Assembly: GCA_964528845.1 (NCBI GenBank)
Contig: CAZGVE010000018.1
Location: 4,111-68,110, forward strand
Length of the DNA: 64,000 nucleotides
From: FEN-1191 sp964528845
GTDB taxonomy: Bacteria > Pseudomonadota > Gammaproteobacteria > Steroidobacterales > Steroidobacteraceae
Direction: 5' to 3'
A program made the position numbers and the translations under genes. Shown one piece after another: positions 28,644 through 37,308 of this stretch. The notes under the pieces were generated by a model. The model did not search any database. It worked only from the letters and a program-made list of their open reading frames with translations, and was not told the DNA's origin. The number at the start of each line of letters is the position of its first letter. Positions within the stretch are counted from its first letter, which is position 1.

Positions 28644-29363
28644 ATGAGCACCAGGATCGAAAAGCGCATCGTGAAGTACCGGGTCCAGAAGCCGGAGGAA
28701 CTGCCGGGTCACAAGCCGGCCGCCCCCGTGGAGGAACTCGCGCACAGCCGCGACGGCCGGACCGCCAAGGTCATCCGCATGCACGAGGAGATCCAGCGCC
28801 CGGAGGTGCTGATCGGCTCGACCTACAAAATCAAGACCCCGGTCTCGGATCATGCGATGTACGTCACGATCAACGACATCGTGCTCAACGAGGGTACCGA
28901 GTACGAGCAGCGCCGTCCGTTCGAGGTCTTCATCAATTCCAAGAACCTGGATCACTTCCAGTGGATCGTCGCGCTCACCCGGATCATCTCGGCCGTATTC
29001 CGCAAGGGCGGCGACGTGGCTTTCCTGGTCGATGAGCTCAAGGCGGTGTTCGATCCGCGCGGCGGGTACTGGCAGCCGGGCGGCAAGTTCATGCCTTCGA
29101 TCATCGCCGAGCTCGGCCATGTGATTGAGAAGCATTTGCAGACCATCGGTCTGATGCGCAAGCCCGAACTGGATGCGCATCAGAAGAAGCTGGTCGAAGA
29201 GAAGCGCGCCGAATTCGAGGCGCGGGCCAAGCAGCAGGACGCGTTTGCGCGGTCACATTTCCCGGAGGGCGCTCAGCTGTGCACCAAGTGCAGTACCGCG
29301 GCCGTCGTGATGATGGACGGCTGCATGACCTGTCTGAACTGCGGTGAATCCAAGTGCGGTTGA
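28644..29363 (+). CDS. nrdJb: class II ribonucleotide reductase, C-terminal part (NrdJb, TSCPD domain)
   Basis: 239 residues, 2 bases after nrdJa. The middle is a TSCPD domain (YVTINDIVLNEG, PFEVFINSKN, ALTRIISAVFRKGGD) and the end is a cysteine-rich tail: CTKC ... CMTCLNCGESKCG, which carries the residues that re-reduce the active site. In many bacteria both parts form one polypeptide; the split arrangement matches P. aeruginosa. A terminator follows. Confidence 0.9.
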   Translation: MSTRIEKRIVKYRVQKPEELPGHKPAAPVEELAHSRDGRTAKVIRMHEEIQRPEVLIGSTYKIKTPVSDHAMYVTINDIVLNEGTEYEQRRPFEVFINSKNLDHFQWIVALTRIISAVFRKGGDVAFLVDELKAVFDPRGGYWQPGGKFMPSIIAELGHVIEKHLQTIGLMRKPELDAHQKKLVEEKRAEFEARAKQQDAFARSHFPEGAQLCTKCSTAAVVMMDGCMTCLNCGESKCG

Positions 29364-29386
29364 TTTGACGCACTGGCAAGGGCTGA

Positions 29387-29426
29387 CAGCGGCCTCCGGG
29401 TGACCCCCGGCGGCCGCTGCCGTTTT
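29387..29426 (+). terminator. terminator of nrdJab
   Basis: CAGCGGCC-T-CCGGG / CCCGG-C-GGCCGCTG stem (29387-29400 and 29406-29419) with a 5-base loop, followed by CCGTTTT. It lies 24 bases after the nrdJb stop. Confidence 0.7.
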
Positions 29427-29485
29427 CCAAAACCATGACGTTGGCGGCAGAATAAGCGCACCTGCGCATGTAATGTCTGCCGCCC

Positions 29486-31495
29486 ATGAAATCCCTCGCA
29501 CTGCTGCTGCTTGCCCTGGTCCTCGTTCCGTTCGCCGCCGCGGCCGATACCGCACTGCCGCGGCCGGCCGAGCTCGAGCCCGACGTCCAGTTCTGGATCC
29601 GCGTCTACAGCGAGATCTCGACCAACGAGGGGTTCATCCACGACCAGCATCGACTCTCGGTCGTGTACGACACGCTGCATTTCGGTGCGGACCTGTCGCA
29701 ACGCGAGCGCGAACGGCAGGTCGACGCCGCGCGGCAGCACTACCAGGACATCCTCCGGCGGCTGGCCGGCGGCACGGCGCCGACCGATCCGGACTCGCTG
29801 CGCGTGCGCGCGCTCTGGGGGCCGGACACGAGCCCGGCGACGTTCGCGCTGGCAGCGGATGACGTTCGATTCCAGCTCGGCCAGTCCGATCGGTTTCGCG
29901 CCGGCCTGGTACGCGCGGGCGCCTGGGAGACCCACATCGCGGAAGTGCTTGCGAACCTCGGCCTGCCCTCCGAGATCGCGGCCTTGCCGCACGTCGAATC
30001 CTCGTTCGATCCGAGCGCCTATTCGAAGGTCGGGGCGGCCGGTTTGTGGCAGTTCATCCGTTCGACCGGGCGGCGCTTCCTGCGCATCGACGGCACCGTC
30101 GACGAACGTCTCGACCCGTTCCGCGAAACCGAGGCCGCCGCGCAGCTGCTGAGCTACAACTATCGCCTGCTCGGCAGCTGGCCGCTCGCGATCACGGCCT
30201 ACAATCACGGCGCGGAAGGCATGCGTCGCGCACGCGAACAGCTCGGCACCGATGACATCGTGCGCATCGTGCGCGACTACCACAGCCCGAGCTTCGGCTT
30301 CGCGTCGCGGAACTTCTACGTATCGTTCCTGGCGGCCCTGAGCATCGCACGCGAGCCGGATCACTATTTCGGCGGCTTCGAGCGCAGCCCCGAGACTGCG
30401 TTCCACGAAGTGAAGATGCCGCAATCGAGCGGTGCCACGGCGCTGGCGCGTGCGCTCGGACTGGACCGCGACACGCTCAAGTCGCTCAATCCGGCACTGC
30501 GGCCGCCGGTGTGGAGCGGGCAGCGTCCGATCCCGGCCGGGTACGTGCTGCGCCTGCCCGTGACGGCCGCGCGCTGGAGCCCGGACCTCCTGGCCTCGCG
30601 CCTGCGCGGCGCGCCAACCGCGGAAACGCTGGCCGCCAGCGCCCGAACCGCCCCGTCGACTGCCGTCGCTTCCGCGCGGGCCGTGCCGGTTGCCGCCACG
30701 CTGGCGGTGACACCAGAGGCACCGGGTCCGGGGACCGGAGCGCCCGGCTCACAGTTCTACATCGTGCAGGGCGGGGACAGCGTCGCCTCGATCGCGGCCA
30801 CCACCGGTGTCGCAGCCGGTACGCTGATGGCTCTCAATTCCCTGCGCGGCCCCGACTATCTGTACGAGGGACAGCCCCTGCGCCTGATTGGCGATGCACC
30901 CGGACCGGATCCGTTTGGCGCTACGGCGCTCGAGCCCCGCGAGGACGGCGAAGGCCAGGCAGCCGCGCGCCCGACGGTCGCGTTCGCGCCGGCATCGCCG
31001 CTGCCGGTTCCGGCCGAGATTGCGCCGCCGCCCGCGGCCGCCGCCAGTCCGGATCCGGCCGATCCGGTCGACTATTCGGTGGCAGCGGACGGCAGTATCC
31101 GCGTGGTCGCGGCCGAGACGCTCGGGCACTACGCGGACTGGCTGGATCTGCCGGTGGCCCGCCTGCGCGCGCTGAATCACCTGCAGGGGCGCACGCCGGT
31201 GCTGCTTGGCCGGCGCCTGCGGCTGGAGTTCGACGGCGTTCCGCCAGCGCAGTTCGAGCAGCGCCGGCGTGACTACCACGCCCGGCTGCAGGCCGCCTAT
31301 TTCGCCGCCCATCGCATCGCCGGCACGCAGGTCTATATCGTGCGCCGCGGGGATTCGCTGTGGAGCATCACCCAGCGCGACGAGACGCTCCCGGTATGGC
31401 TCCTGCAGCAGTACAACCCGGACCTGGATTTCAACGACCTGCATCCCGGGACCCAGCTCGCGCTGCCGCAGGTCGAAGAGAACTCCAGTCCGTGA
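29486..31495 (+). CDS. mltD: membrane-bound lytic murein transglycosylase D with LysM repeats
   Basis: 669 residues. Signal peptide ~1-20 (MKSLALLLLALVLVPFAAAA), an SLT domain with catalytic glutamate E171 in PHVESSFDPSAYS and GAAGLWQFIRSTGR, then LysM-type peptidoglycan-binding repeats: clear ones at about 424-470 (FYIVQGGDSVASIA) and 613-662 (VYIVRRGDSLWSIT), a degenerate one between them (~530-575) and possibly another at ~315-350. No lipobox Cys at the signal cleavage site, unlike E. coli MltD. It cleaves glycan strands in the periplasm; a cell wall L,D-transpeptidase gene follows. Confidence 0.9.
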   Translation: MKSLALLLLALVLVPFAAAADTALPRPAELEPDVQFWIRVYSEISTNEGFIHDQHRLSVVYDTLHFGADLSQRERERQVDAARQHYQDILRRLAGGTAPTDPDSLRVRALWGPDTSPATFALAADDVRFQLGQSDRFRAGLVRAGAWETHIAEVLANLGLPSEIAALPHVESSFDPSAYSKVGAAGLWQFIRSTGRRFLRIDGTVDERLDPFRETEAAAQLLSYNYRLLGSWPLAITAYNHGAEGMRRAREQLGTDDIVRIVRDYHSPSFGFASRNFYVSFLAALSIAREPDHYFGGFERSPETAFHEVKMPQSSGATALARALGLDRDTLKSLNPALRPPVWSGQRPIPAGYVLRLPVTAARWSPDLLASRLRGAPTAETLAASARTAPSTAVASARAVPVAATLAVTPEAPGPGTGAPGSQFYIVQGGDSVASIAATTGVAAGTLMALNSLRGPDYLYEGQPLRLIGDAPGPDPFGATALEPREDGEGQAAARPTVAFAPASPLPVPAEIAPPPAAAASPDPADPVDYSVAADGSIRVVAAETLGHYADWLDLPVARLRALNHLQGRTPVLLGRRLRLEFDGVPPAQFEQRRRDYHARLQAAYFAAHRIAGTQVYIVRRGDSLWSITQRDETLPVWLLQQYNPDLDFNDLHPGTQLALPQVEENSSP

Positions 31496-31542
31496 AACGC
31501 ACGCTGCCCGCCGCCATCCCGCGTGCCTATAATTCCGACGGT

Positions 31543-32112
31543 ATGCGACGTGCCACGCTGCTGACAATTTCCCTGGTGCTCACGCTGCTGGGATCCGCCT
31601 CTGCCCGGGTGTACGCCGATGCGCCGGGCGACACGCAGCCGGCCGCGCGGGCCGAGCCAGTGTCCCTGACCCTGTCCGCGCCGGTCCCCGTCGCCGATGA
31701 GGTCATCGTGCGCAAGTCCGAGCGGCGGCTGTACCTGCTGCGCCATGGCGAAGTGTTTCGCAGTTATCACGTTGCGCTCGGGCTCAGCCCCAATGGGCCA
31801 AAGGAGCGTGCGGGAGATTTCCGCACGCCCGAGGGTCGCTACCAGCTCACGCGACGCAATGCGCGCAGCGACTACTTCCTGTCGATCCAGGTGTCCTATC
31901 CCAACGAGGATGACCTGCGCCGCGCCCGGATGGCGCGCGCGGACCCGGGCGGAGCGATCATGCTGCATGGGCTGCCGAACGCCCCGCGCCATCCGCTCGA
32001 CTTCTATGCCCGCGCGGACTGGACCGACGGCTGCATCGCCATGTCCGACGCGGACATGGTCGAGGTGTGGCTGATGACCCAGGACAATATCCCGATCGAA
32101 ATACTGCCTTGA
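31543..32112 (+). CDS. L,D-transpeptidase (YkuD domain)
   Basis: 189 residues with a signal peptide (~1-25). The YkuD signature is present: IMLHGLPN with the conserved His, then WTDGCIAMSD with catalytic C164. Such enzymes cross-link peptidoglycan or attach lipoproteins; the lack of a LysM or other binding domain leaves the choice open. I take the ATG at 31543, which gives a clean signal peptide; a GTG at 31492 overlapping the mltD stop would add 17 residues. Confidence 0.88.
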   Translation: MRRATLLTISLVLTLLGSASARVYADAPGDTQPAARAEPVSLTLSAPVPVADEVIVRKSERRLYLLRHGEVFRSYHVALGLSPNGPKERAGDFRTPEGRYQLTRRNARSDYFLSIQVSYPNEDDLRRARMARADPGGAIMLHGLPNAPRHPLDFYARADWTDGCIAMSDADMVEVWLMTQDNIPIEILP

Positions 32113-33509
32113 CGAGCGTTGCGCCCAACACCAGCGTCATCGTCGCCGACGCGGTGGACGCGCGCGTGGCCCCGCGCGGCAGCCTGGAGAACCTGTCCCA
32201 GGGCGAGATCGACAAGCTACTCGACACCAGCCAGACGGGCCTGTATCGGCTGTTCCGCAATTGCGCGCTCGCGGTGCTCAATGCGGGCAGCCATGATGAC
32301 AATGCCAAGACGATCTTCGAGCGCTACCGCAATTTCGACGTGCAGATCGTGCGGCATGCCTGGGGTATCAAGCTCGAGATCACCAACGCCCCGGCGAGCG
32401 CTTTCGTCGACGGCGAGATGATCCGCGGCATCAAGGAGCACCTGTTCGCGGTGCTGCGGGATGTCATCTACACCTCCAACGAGATCATGGGTGCCGGCCG
32501 GCTCGACGGCGGCGACGGCGCCTCGATCACCAACGCGGTATTCCTGATCCTGCGCAATGCGCGCGTGCTCGATTTCAAGTCTCGACCCAACCTGGTGGTC
32601 TGCTGGGGCGGACACTCGATCGGGGAGCAGGAGTATGAGTACGCCAAGCGGGTCGGGTATGAACTCGGGCTGCGGGGGCTCGACGTCTGCACCGGCTGCG
32701 GTCCGGGTGCGATGAAGGGACCGATGAAGGGCGCCGGGGTCGGACACGCCAAGCAGCGCATCACGCACGGCCGGTTCATCGGCATCACCGAGCCCGGGAT
32801 CATCGCCGCCGAGCCGCCGAACGCAATCGTGAACCAGCTGGTGATCATGCCCGACATCGAGAAGCGGCTGGAGGCGTTCCTGCGCCTGTCGCACGGCATC
32901 GTCGTGTTTCCGGGCGGTGCCGGGACCGCCGAGGAGATCCTGTACCTGCTCGGCGTGCTGCTCGACCCCGCCAATGCCCGGCAGCCGCTGCCGGTCGTGC
33001 TGACCGGACCGGCGGCGAGCGCCGGCTACTTCGAGCAGATCGTACAGTTCATCGAGGCTACCCTGGGCGCCGCCGCGCTCACGCGCCTGAAAGTCATCGT
33101 CGACGATCCGGCTGCCGTTGCACGCCACCTGGTGTCCGGCATCGAACAGGTACGCGCGTTCCGGCGCGATCACAGTGATTCCTACAGCTTCAACTGGCTG
33201 CTGCGCGTGCCCTACGAGCTGCAGCTGCCATTCGAAGTCACGCACGAGGCGATGCGTGCACTGCAGCTGCACCGCGACCAGCCGGTGCACCAGCTGGCCT
33301 CCAACCTGCGGCGAGCGTTCTCAGGGATAGTGACCGGCAACGTCAAGGAACATGGCATTGCCGCGATCGAGCGCGAGGGTCCGTACGAATTGTCCGGTGA
33401 TCCCGAGCTGATGCGTCTGCTCGACGGACTGCTGTCGGCGTTCGTGGCGCAGCGTCGCATGAAGCTTCCGGGCAGCGCGTACCGGCCGTGCTATCGCCTG
33501 GTCGCCTGA
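32109..33509 (+). CDS. ppnN: pyrimidine/purine nucleotide 5'-monophosphate nucleosidase PpnN
   Basis: 466 residues, close to E. coli PpnN (YgdH, 454 aa) along the whole length: LYRLFRNCALAVLNAGS, VVCWGGHSIGEQEYEYA, CTGCGPGAMKGPMKGA, the LOG-type motif FPGGAGTAEEILYLLG, and the C-terminus QRRMKLPGSAYRPCY. It splits nucleoside monophosphates to base and ribose phosphate and is regulated by (p)ppGpp in E. coli. I chose the TTG at 32109 overlapping the previous stop (TTGA); the exact start is uncertain. Confidence 0.9.
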   Translation: MTSVAPNTSVIVADAVDARVAPRGSLENLSQGEIDKLLDTSQTGLYRLFRNCALAVLNAGSHDDNAKTIFERYRNFDVQIVRHAWGIKLEITNAPASAFVDGEMIRGIKEHLFAVLRDVIYTSNEIMGAGRLDGGDGASITNAVFLILRNARVLDFKSRPNLVVCWGGHSIGEQEYEYAKRVGYELGLRGLDVCTGCGPGAMKGPMKGAGVGHAKQRITHGRFIGITEPGIIAAEPPNAIVNQLVIMPDIEKRLEAFLRLSHGIVVFPGGAGTAEEILYLLGVLLDPANARQPLPVVLTGPAASAGYFEQIVQFIEATLGAAALTRLKVIVDDPAAVARHLVSGIEQVRAFRRDHSDSYSFNWLLRVPYELQLPFEVTHEAMRALQLHRDQPVHQLASNLRRAFSGIVTGNVKEHGIAAIEREGPYELSGDPELMRLLDGLLSAFVAQRRMKLPGSAYRPCYRLVA

Positions 33510-33665
33510 AGCCACGCATTATTGGCGCGCGCCAGCTCTCGGTTTTCGCACGCCGGCCCATGCGTCGTTCACGGGTTGCCGCAGCCGCGCAGAGCGTGTG
33601 ACCCAGTTCCTGTCGAGGCCCGCCGCGCGCACTCTAAGGTGCGGCTCCAGAGGTCAACGCAATCT

Positions 33666-33893
33666 ATGAGCAAACCCGAAGTGCCGAACGCCGTGACAGC
33701 GGACGATACGCTGGCGCGCAAACTGGCGACGCAGAGCGGCGCCGAAGCCTACGCGCGCTGGCTCGAGCAGATGCAGCGTTCGCGCACGCGCCACGCCGCG
33801 ATCACGCGCAATCTGTACACCTGGTCGAACTACAAGAGCTGGGCCGAGAAGATGCGCAACGACTGGAACGAGGACGACGAGGCGAAGCGCTGA
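33666..33893 (+). CDS. small conserved-looking hypothetical protein
   Basis: 75 residues: hydrophilic, helical, rich in Arg, Ala and Trp, with an ARWLEQMQRSRTRHAAITRN segment and an acidic end (NDWNEDDEAKR). No signal, membrane segment or known motif. It lies 156 bases after ppnN and converges on the ParA gene. Function unknown; coding is supported by normal codon usage and a clear ATG, but no strong ribosome binding site. Confidence 0.5.
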   Translation: MSKPEVPNAVTADDTLARKLATQSGAEAYARWLEQMQRSRTRHAAITRNLYTWSNYKSWAEKMRNDWNEDDEAKR

Positions 33894-33918
33894 CGCTGCG
33901 CCGGTACTGCGGCCGCGG

Positions 33919-34701
33919 CTAGGCCAGCTGCGCCGAGGGTACCGCTACCGTCGACACCACGACCCCCGGAGCTCCGGCACCGATCGGCGTCACGCCGGTG
34001 AGCGGTGTGACGTTCGTGAGTGGTGTGACGCCCGAGACGGGCGCGTTCAGCCGCCCCGGGCGCTCGAGCCAGTCCAGCAGCGGTTGCCATTGCGCCAGGT
34101 CCTCGGCCACCTGATGCGGTTTCATCTCGTGCAGCCCCAAGCCCAGTTCCGAGGCACGCACGTAGTTCTGTGAATCGCGCAGCTCGGCGACGATCGGGAT
34201 CCCGAGCGTCTCCAGGAACCTTCTGAGAGACTGATAAATCAGCGTGTTACGTCGTATGCGGTTGGCGATGATGCCGAGCCGGTTGTCATCGCGCCGCACC
34301 TTGGCGACCAGCAGCAGATTCTGGATGCAGCGCGCGCAGGCATGGATGTCGATGTCCGAGGGCAGCACCGGCACCAGGATCTTGTCGGCGCTGCGCGTCA
34401 GTTCGGGCATGTCGCGCGCGTCGATCGCGGCCGGCGTGTCGACGATGACGCGACCGGTACCGTCCGGGGTGCGCAGCTGAAACGTGCGGGTGGTGCGCAG
34501 GTCGCGCGCATAGGCGGCGATCAGGTTCACGCGCGGCTGCGTCTCCCGACGCTTGCGCACCCAGTGCTCCGAGGAGCCCTGAGGATCGAAATCCATCACC
34601 ACCGGTCGCAGGCCGCGCAGCGCGAAATAGCTCGCGAGGTTGGTCGTGATGGTCGTCTTGCCTGAACCTCCCTTCGGGTTCAGGACGACGATGCGCTGCA
34701 T
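33919..34701 (-). CDS. orphan ParA-family ATPase with hexapeptide-repeat tail
   Basis: 260 residues. Walker A LNPKGGSGKTTITTNLA (~7-23), FDPQGSSEHW (Walker A' region) and RVIVDTPAAID (Walker B) define the ParA/MinD group. No parB or partner gene is adjacent, so it is probably a chromosomal positioning ATPase rather than a plasmid partition protein. The last ~30 residues are a repeat tail with GVTPLT-type hexapeptides (VTPLTNVTPLTGVTPIG) unlike the globular part. Confidence 0.75.
   Translation of the reverse strand: MQRIVVLNPKGGSGKTTITTNLASYFALRGLRPVVMDFDPQGSSEHWVRKRRETQPRVNLIAAYARDLRTTRTFQLRTPDGTGRVIVDTPAAIDARDMPELTRSADKILVPVLPSDIDIHACARCIQNLLLVAKVRRDDNRLGIIANRIRRNTLIYQSLRRFLETLGIPIVAELRDSQNYVRASELGLGLHEMKPHQVAEDLAQWQPLLDWLERPGRLNAPVSGVTPLTNVTPLTGVTPIGAGAPGVVVSTVAVPSAQLA
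33986..34039. repeat. three 18-bp tandem repeats in the ParA tail
   Basis: Units 33986-34003, 34004-34021 and 34022-34039 share ggtgtgacg-type sequence and keep the reading frame, giving [GN]VTP[LI][TG] hexapeptides at the C-terminus of the ParA-like protein. Confidence 0.7.
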
Positions 34702-34837
34702 AACGTGCCCTGTCAGCTGGATATTATGTGCTCCGACGTCAGCCTACGCATCAGCCGCAGCCGCCGCAAGGCCCGCTGTTTCCTGGCCCGTGAACCCGCG
34801 CACGGCGCCCCGGCGACCCGCAGCCTAGCATTCGGCC

Positions 34838-34918
34838 ATGGAAATCTTCCTGCTGCTCTGGGACGAAGTCGACGACTGGGTCGGGGCCTGCTTAAGCGTG
34901 CTGCGCCGGCTGGGTTGA
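34838..34918 (+). CDS. possible 26-residue small protein upstream of htpG
   Basis: ATG at 34838 to TGA at 34916-34918 encodes MEIFLLLWDEVDDWVGA plus CLSVLRRLG: a hydrophobic start, an acidic centre and a basic end. I have a weak recollection of similar short acidic/Trp ORFs in related bacteria, but cannot confirm it. No clear ribosome binding site. Its stop lies inside the -35 of the htpG heat-shock promoter. Confidence 0.25.
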   Translation: MEIFLLLWDEVDDWVGACLSVLRRLG

Positions 34919-34942
34919 AACTGCGGGGGACTGCCCCCATAC
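34914..34942 (+). promoter_or_regulatory. sigma-32 promoter of htpG
   Basis: GTTGAAA (34914-34920), 14 bases, then CCCCATAC (34935-34942): a close match to CTTGAAA-N11-16-CCCCATNT. It lies 37 bases upstream of the htpG ATG. The spacer and -10 also contain a GGGGG/CCCCC inverted repeat. Confidence 0.65.
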
Positions 34943-34979
34943 CGCCGCTCTCCAGAGCAATCCCCGGGGCGGTGGCACC

Positions 34980-36875
34980 ATGTCGACGGCGCGCGAACAG
35001 CTGGCATTCCAGGCTGAGGTCCGGGAACTGCTGCAGCTGATGATCCATTCCCTGTACAGCCACAGGGAAATCTTCGTCCGGGAGCTGATCTCCAACGCCT
35101 CGGACGCCAATGACAAACTGCGCTTCGTCGCGCTCTCGCAGCCCGATCTGCTCGGCGCCGACAGCGAGCTGGCGATCTGGATCGACCATGACGCGAAGGC
35201 CGGTACCCTCACCATACGGGACAACGGCATCGGCATGAGTCGCGAGGAGGCCATCTCGCACCTGGGCACCATCGCCAAGTCGGGCACAGCGGAATTCTTC
35301 CGGCGTCTCACGGGCGACCAGCAGAAGGATGCCCAGCTGATCGGCCAGTTCGGGGTCGGATTCTATTCGGCCTTCATCGTCGCCGAGCGTGTGCAGGTCT
35401 ACTCGCGCCGCGCCGACCTGCCGCCGGAAGACGGCGTGTGCTGGGAATCGACCGCCGACGGCCAGTTCAGCGTCGAGACCGTGGCGCTGCAGGAGCGCGG
35501 CACGCGCGTGGTGCTGCACCTGAAGCAGGACGCCCTCGAGTATGCCGACGGATTCCGCCTGCGCACGCTGGTGCGCCGCTACTCCGACCACATCGCATTC
35601 CCGGTGCGGATGCGCACCGAGGACAAGGACGGAGCGCCGGGCACGGAGTACGAGGCAGTCAACCAGGCTCAGGCGCTGTGGACGCGACCGCGCACCGAGA
35701 TCACGGACGAGGAGTACCGTGATTTCTACCGCCACATCGCCCATGACGGCTCGGATCCGATCGGCTGGAGCCATAACCGTGTCGAAGGCAAGCGCGAATA
35801 CACGAGCCTGCTGTACGTGCCGGCACGAGCGCCGTTCGATCTCTGGCAGCGCGATGCGGCGCGCGGCCTGAAGCTCTATGTGCGGCGCGTCTTCATCATG
35901 GACGATGCGGAGCAGTTCCTGCCGCTGTACCTGCGCTTCATCAAGGGTATTGTCGATTCCAGCGACCTGCCGTTGAACGTCTCGCGTGAGCTGCTGCAGC
36001 AGGATCGGGAAGTCGAAGCGATGCGCGGGGCACTGACGCGCCGCGCCCTGGAACTGCTGGCGCGGCTCGCGAAGGACGAGCCCGAGCAGTATGCGAAGTT
36101 CTGGCGCGAATTCGGCCGCGTCCTGAAGGAAGGACTGAGCGAGGATGCCGGCAACCGCGAACGACTGCTGCCGCTGCTGCGTTTCGCCAGCACGGTCAGC
36201 ACTGGATCGGAGGAAAGCGTGAGTCTGGCCGACTACGTCGCGCGGATGCGCACCGGCCAGGACCGCATTTACTACCTGATCGGCGAGAGCCTGGAGGCGC
36301 TGCGCGCCAGCCCGCAACTGGAGCTGCTGCGGCAGAAGGAAGTCGAAGTCCTGCTGCTGGCCGACCGCGTCGACGAATGGGTCATGGGCCAGGTCACGGA
36401 ATTCGAAGGCAAGCGCTTCAAGGATGTCGCGCGTGGCGAGCTGGAGCTCGGTGCGCTCAGCGATACGCTCGAACGCGCGCGCATCGACGAGGAGCGGCGC
36501 TCGGCCAAGGGTTTGCTCAAGCGCTTCAAGGATGCGCTCGGTGATCGTGTGCTCGAAGTGCGGGTCAGCGAGCGATTGCGCGACTCGCCCGCGTGCCTGG
36601 TACGCGGCGAGCATGATCTGTCCGGTGCGCTGCGGCGGGTACTGGCGGCCAATGGCCAGGCGCTTCCCGCCGCAACCCCGGTACTCGAGCTGAATGTGAC
36701 CCATCCGCTGGTGCAGCACATGGACGGGCTGGCGGATCAGGAAACCTTCGGGGATCTCGCGCTGCTGCTGTATGACCAGGCAAGCCTGGCCGAGGAGGGG
36801 CAGGTCGCGAACGGCCCGGAATTCAGCCGCCGGCTCAACAAGCTGCTGGTGCGGCTGGTCGGGACTGCGGGATGA
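34980..36875 (+). CDS. htpG: chaperone HtpG (Hsp90)
   Basis: 631 residues (E. coli 624). GHKL ATP-binding motifs in order: ELISNASDANDKLRF, the IRDNGIGMSREE loop, and IGQFGVGFYSAFIVAE; the middle domain includes GIVDSSDLPLNVSRE with the catalytic-loop Arg, followed by a dimerisation domain. It refolds client proteins under stress. A heat-shock promoter lies directly upstream. Confidence 0.96.
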   Translation: MSTAREQLAFQAEVRELLQLMIHSLYSHREIFVRELISNASDANDKLRFVALSQPDLLGADSELAIWIDHDAKAGTLTIRDNGIGMSREEAISHLGTIAKSGTAEFFRRLTGDQQKDAQLIGQFGVGFYSAFIVAERVQVYSRRADLPPEDGVCWESTADGQFSVETVALQERGTRVVLHLKQDALEYADGFRLRTLVRRYSDHIAFPVRMRTEDKDGAPGTEYEAVNQAQALWTRPRTEITDEEYRDFYRHIAHDGSDPIGWSHNRVEGKREYTSLLYVPARAPFDLWQRDAARGLKLYVRRVFIMDDAEQFLPLYLRFIKGIVDSSDLPLNVSRELLQQDREVEAMRGALTRRALELLARLAKDEPEQYAKFWREFGRVLKEGLSEDAGNRERLLPLLRFASTVSTGSEESVSLADYVARMRTGQDRIYYLIGESLEALRASPQLELLRQKEVEVLLLADRVDEWVMGQVTEFEGKRFKDVARGELELGALSDTLERARIDEERRSAKGLLKRFKDALGDRVLEVRVSERLRDSPACLVRGEHDLSGALRRVLAANGQALPAATPVLELNVTHPLVQHMDGLADQETFGDLALLLYDQASLAEEGQVANGPEFSRRLNKLLVRLVGTAG

Positions 36876-36906
36876 TTCGAACAACGCGGTAGCAGGAGGA
36901 GCAAAC

Positions 36907-37308
36907 ATGAGCCATTCACCACCCGATGACGCGGATCTGCGTGCGCGCCTGACACCCCTGCAGTATCAAGTGACCCAGAAGAAGGGCACCGAACCGGCGT
37001 TCACCGGCAAGTACGCGCACAGCAAGGAGAAAGGCGTTTACCAGTGCGTGTGCTGTGGCGCCGAGCTGTTCAGCTCGGATACCAAGTACGAATCCGGCTC
37101 GGGCTGGCCCAGCTTCTGGCTGCCGCTCGCGGCCGGGAACGTCCACACGCACGTCGACACCTCCCATGGCATGACGCGCACGGAAGTGACCTGCGCGACC
37201 TGCGGCGCGCATCTGGGGCATGTGTTCGAGGATGGGCCGCAGCCGACCGGGCTGCGCTACTGCATCAATTCGGCGTCATTGGATTTCACCGGCGGCAAGA
37301 AGCCTTGA
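36907..37308 (+). CDS. msrB: peptide-methionine (R)-S-oxide reductase MsrB
   Basis: 133 residues. GTEPAFTGKY, two zinc-binding CxxC pairs (CVCC and CATC), SGSGWPSFW and the catalytic cysteine in GLRYCINSASLDF are all present. It repairs oxidised methionine. AGGAGGAG lies 5 bases before the ATG, one of the strongest ribosome binding sites in the window. Downstream of htpG, which suits a stress repair role. Confidence 0.96.
   Translation: MSHSPPDDADLRARLTPLQYQVTQKKGTEPAFTGKYAHSKEKGVYQCVCCGAELFSSDTKYESGSGWPSFWLPLAAGNVHTHVDTSHGMTRTEVTCATCGAHLGHVFEDGPQPTGLRYCINSASLDFTGGKKP

Noticed and set aside
34713..36908. 731-residue minus-strand ORF opposite htpG
   Set aside because: The plus strand encodes a full HtpG. 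Long antisense frames are expected in high-GC genes; this one has no family resemblance.
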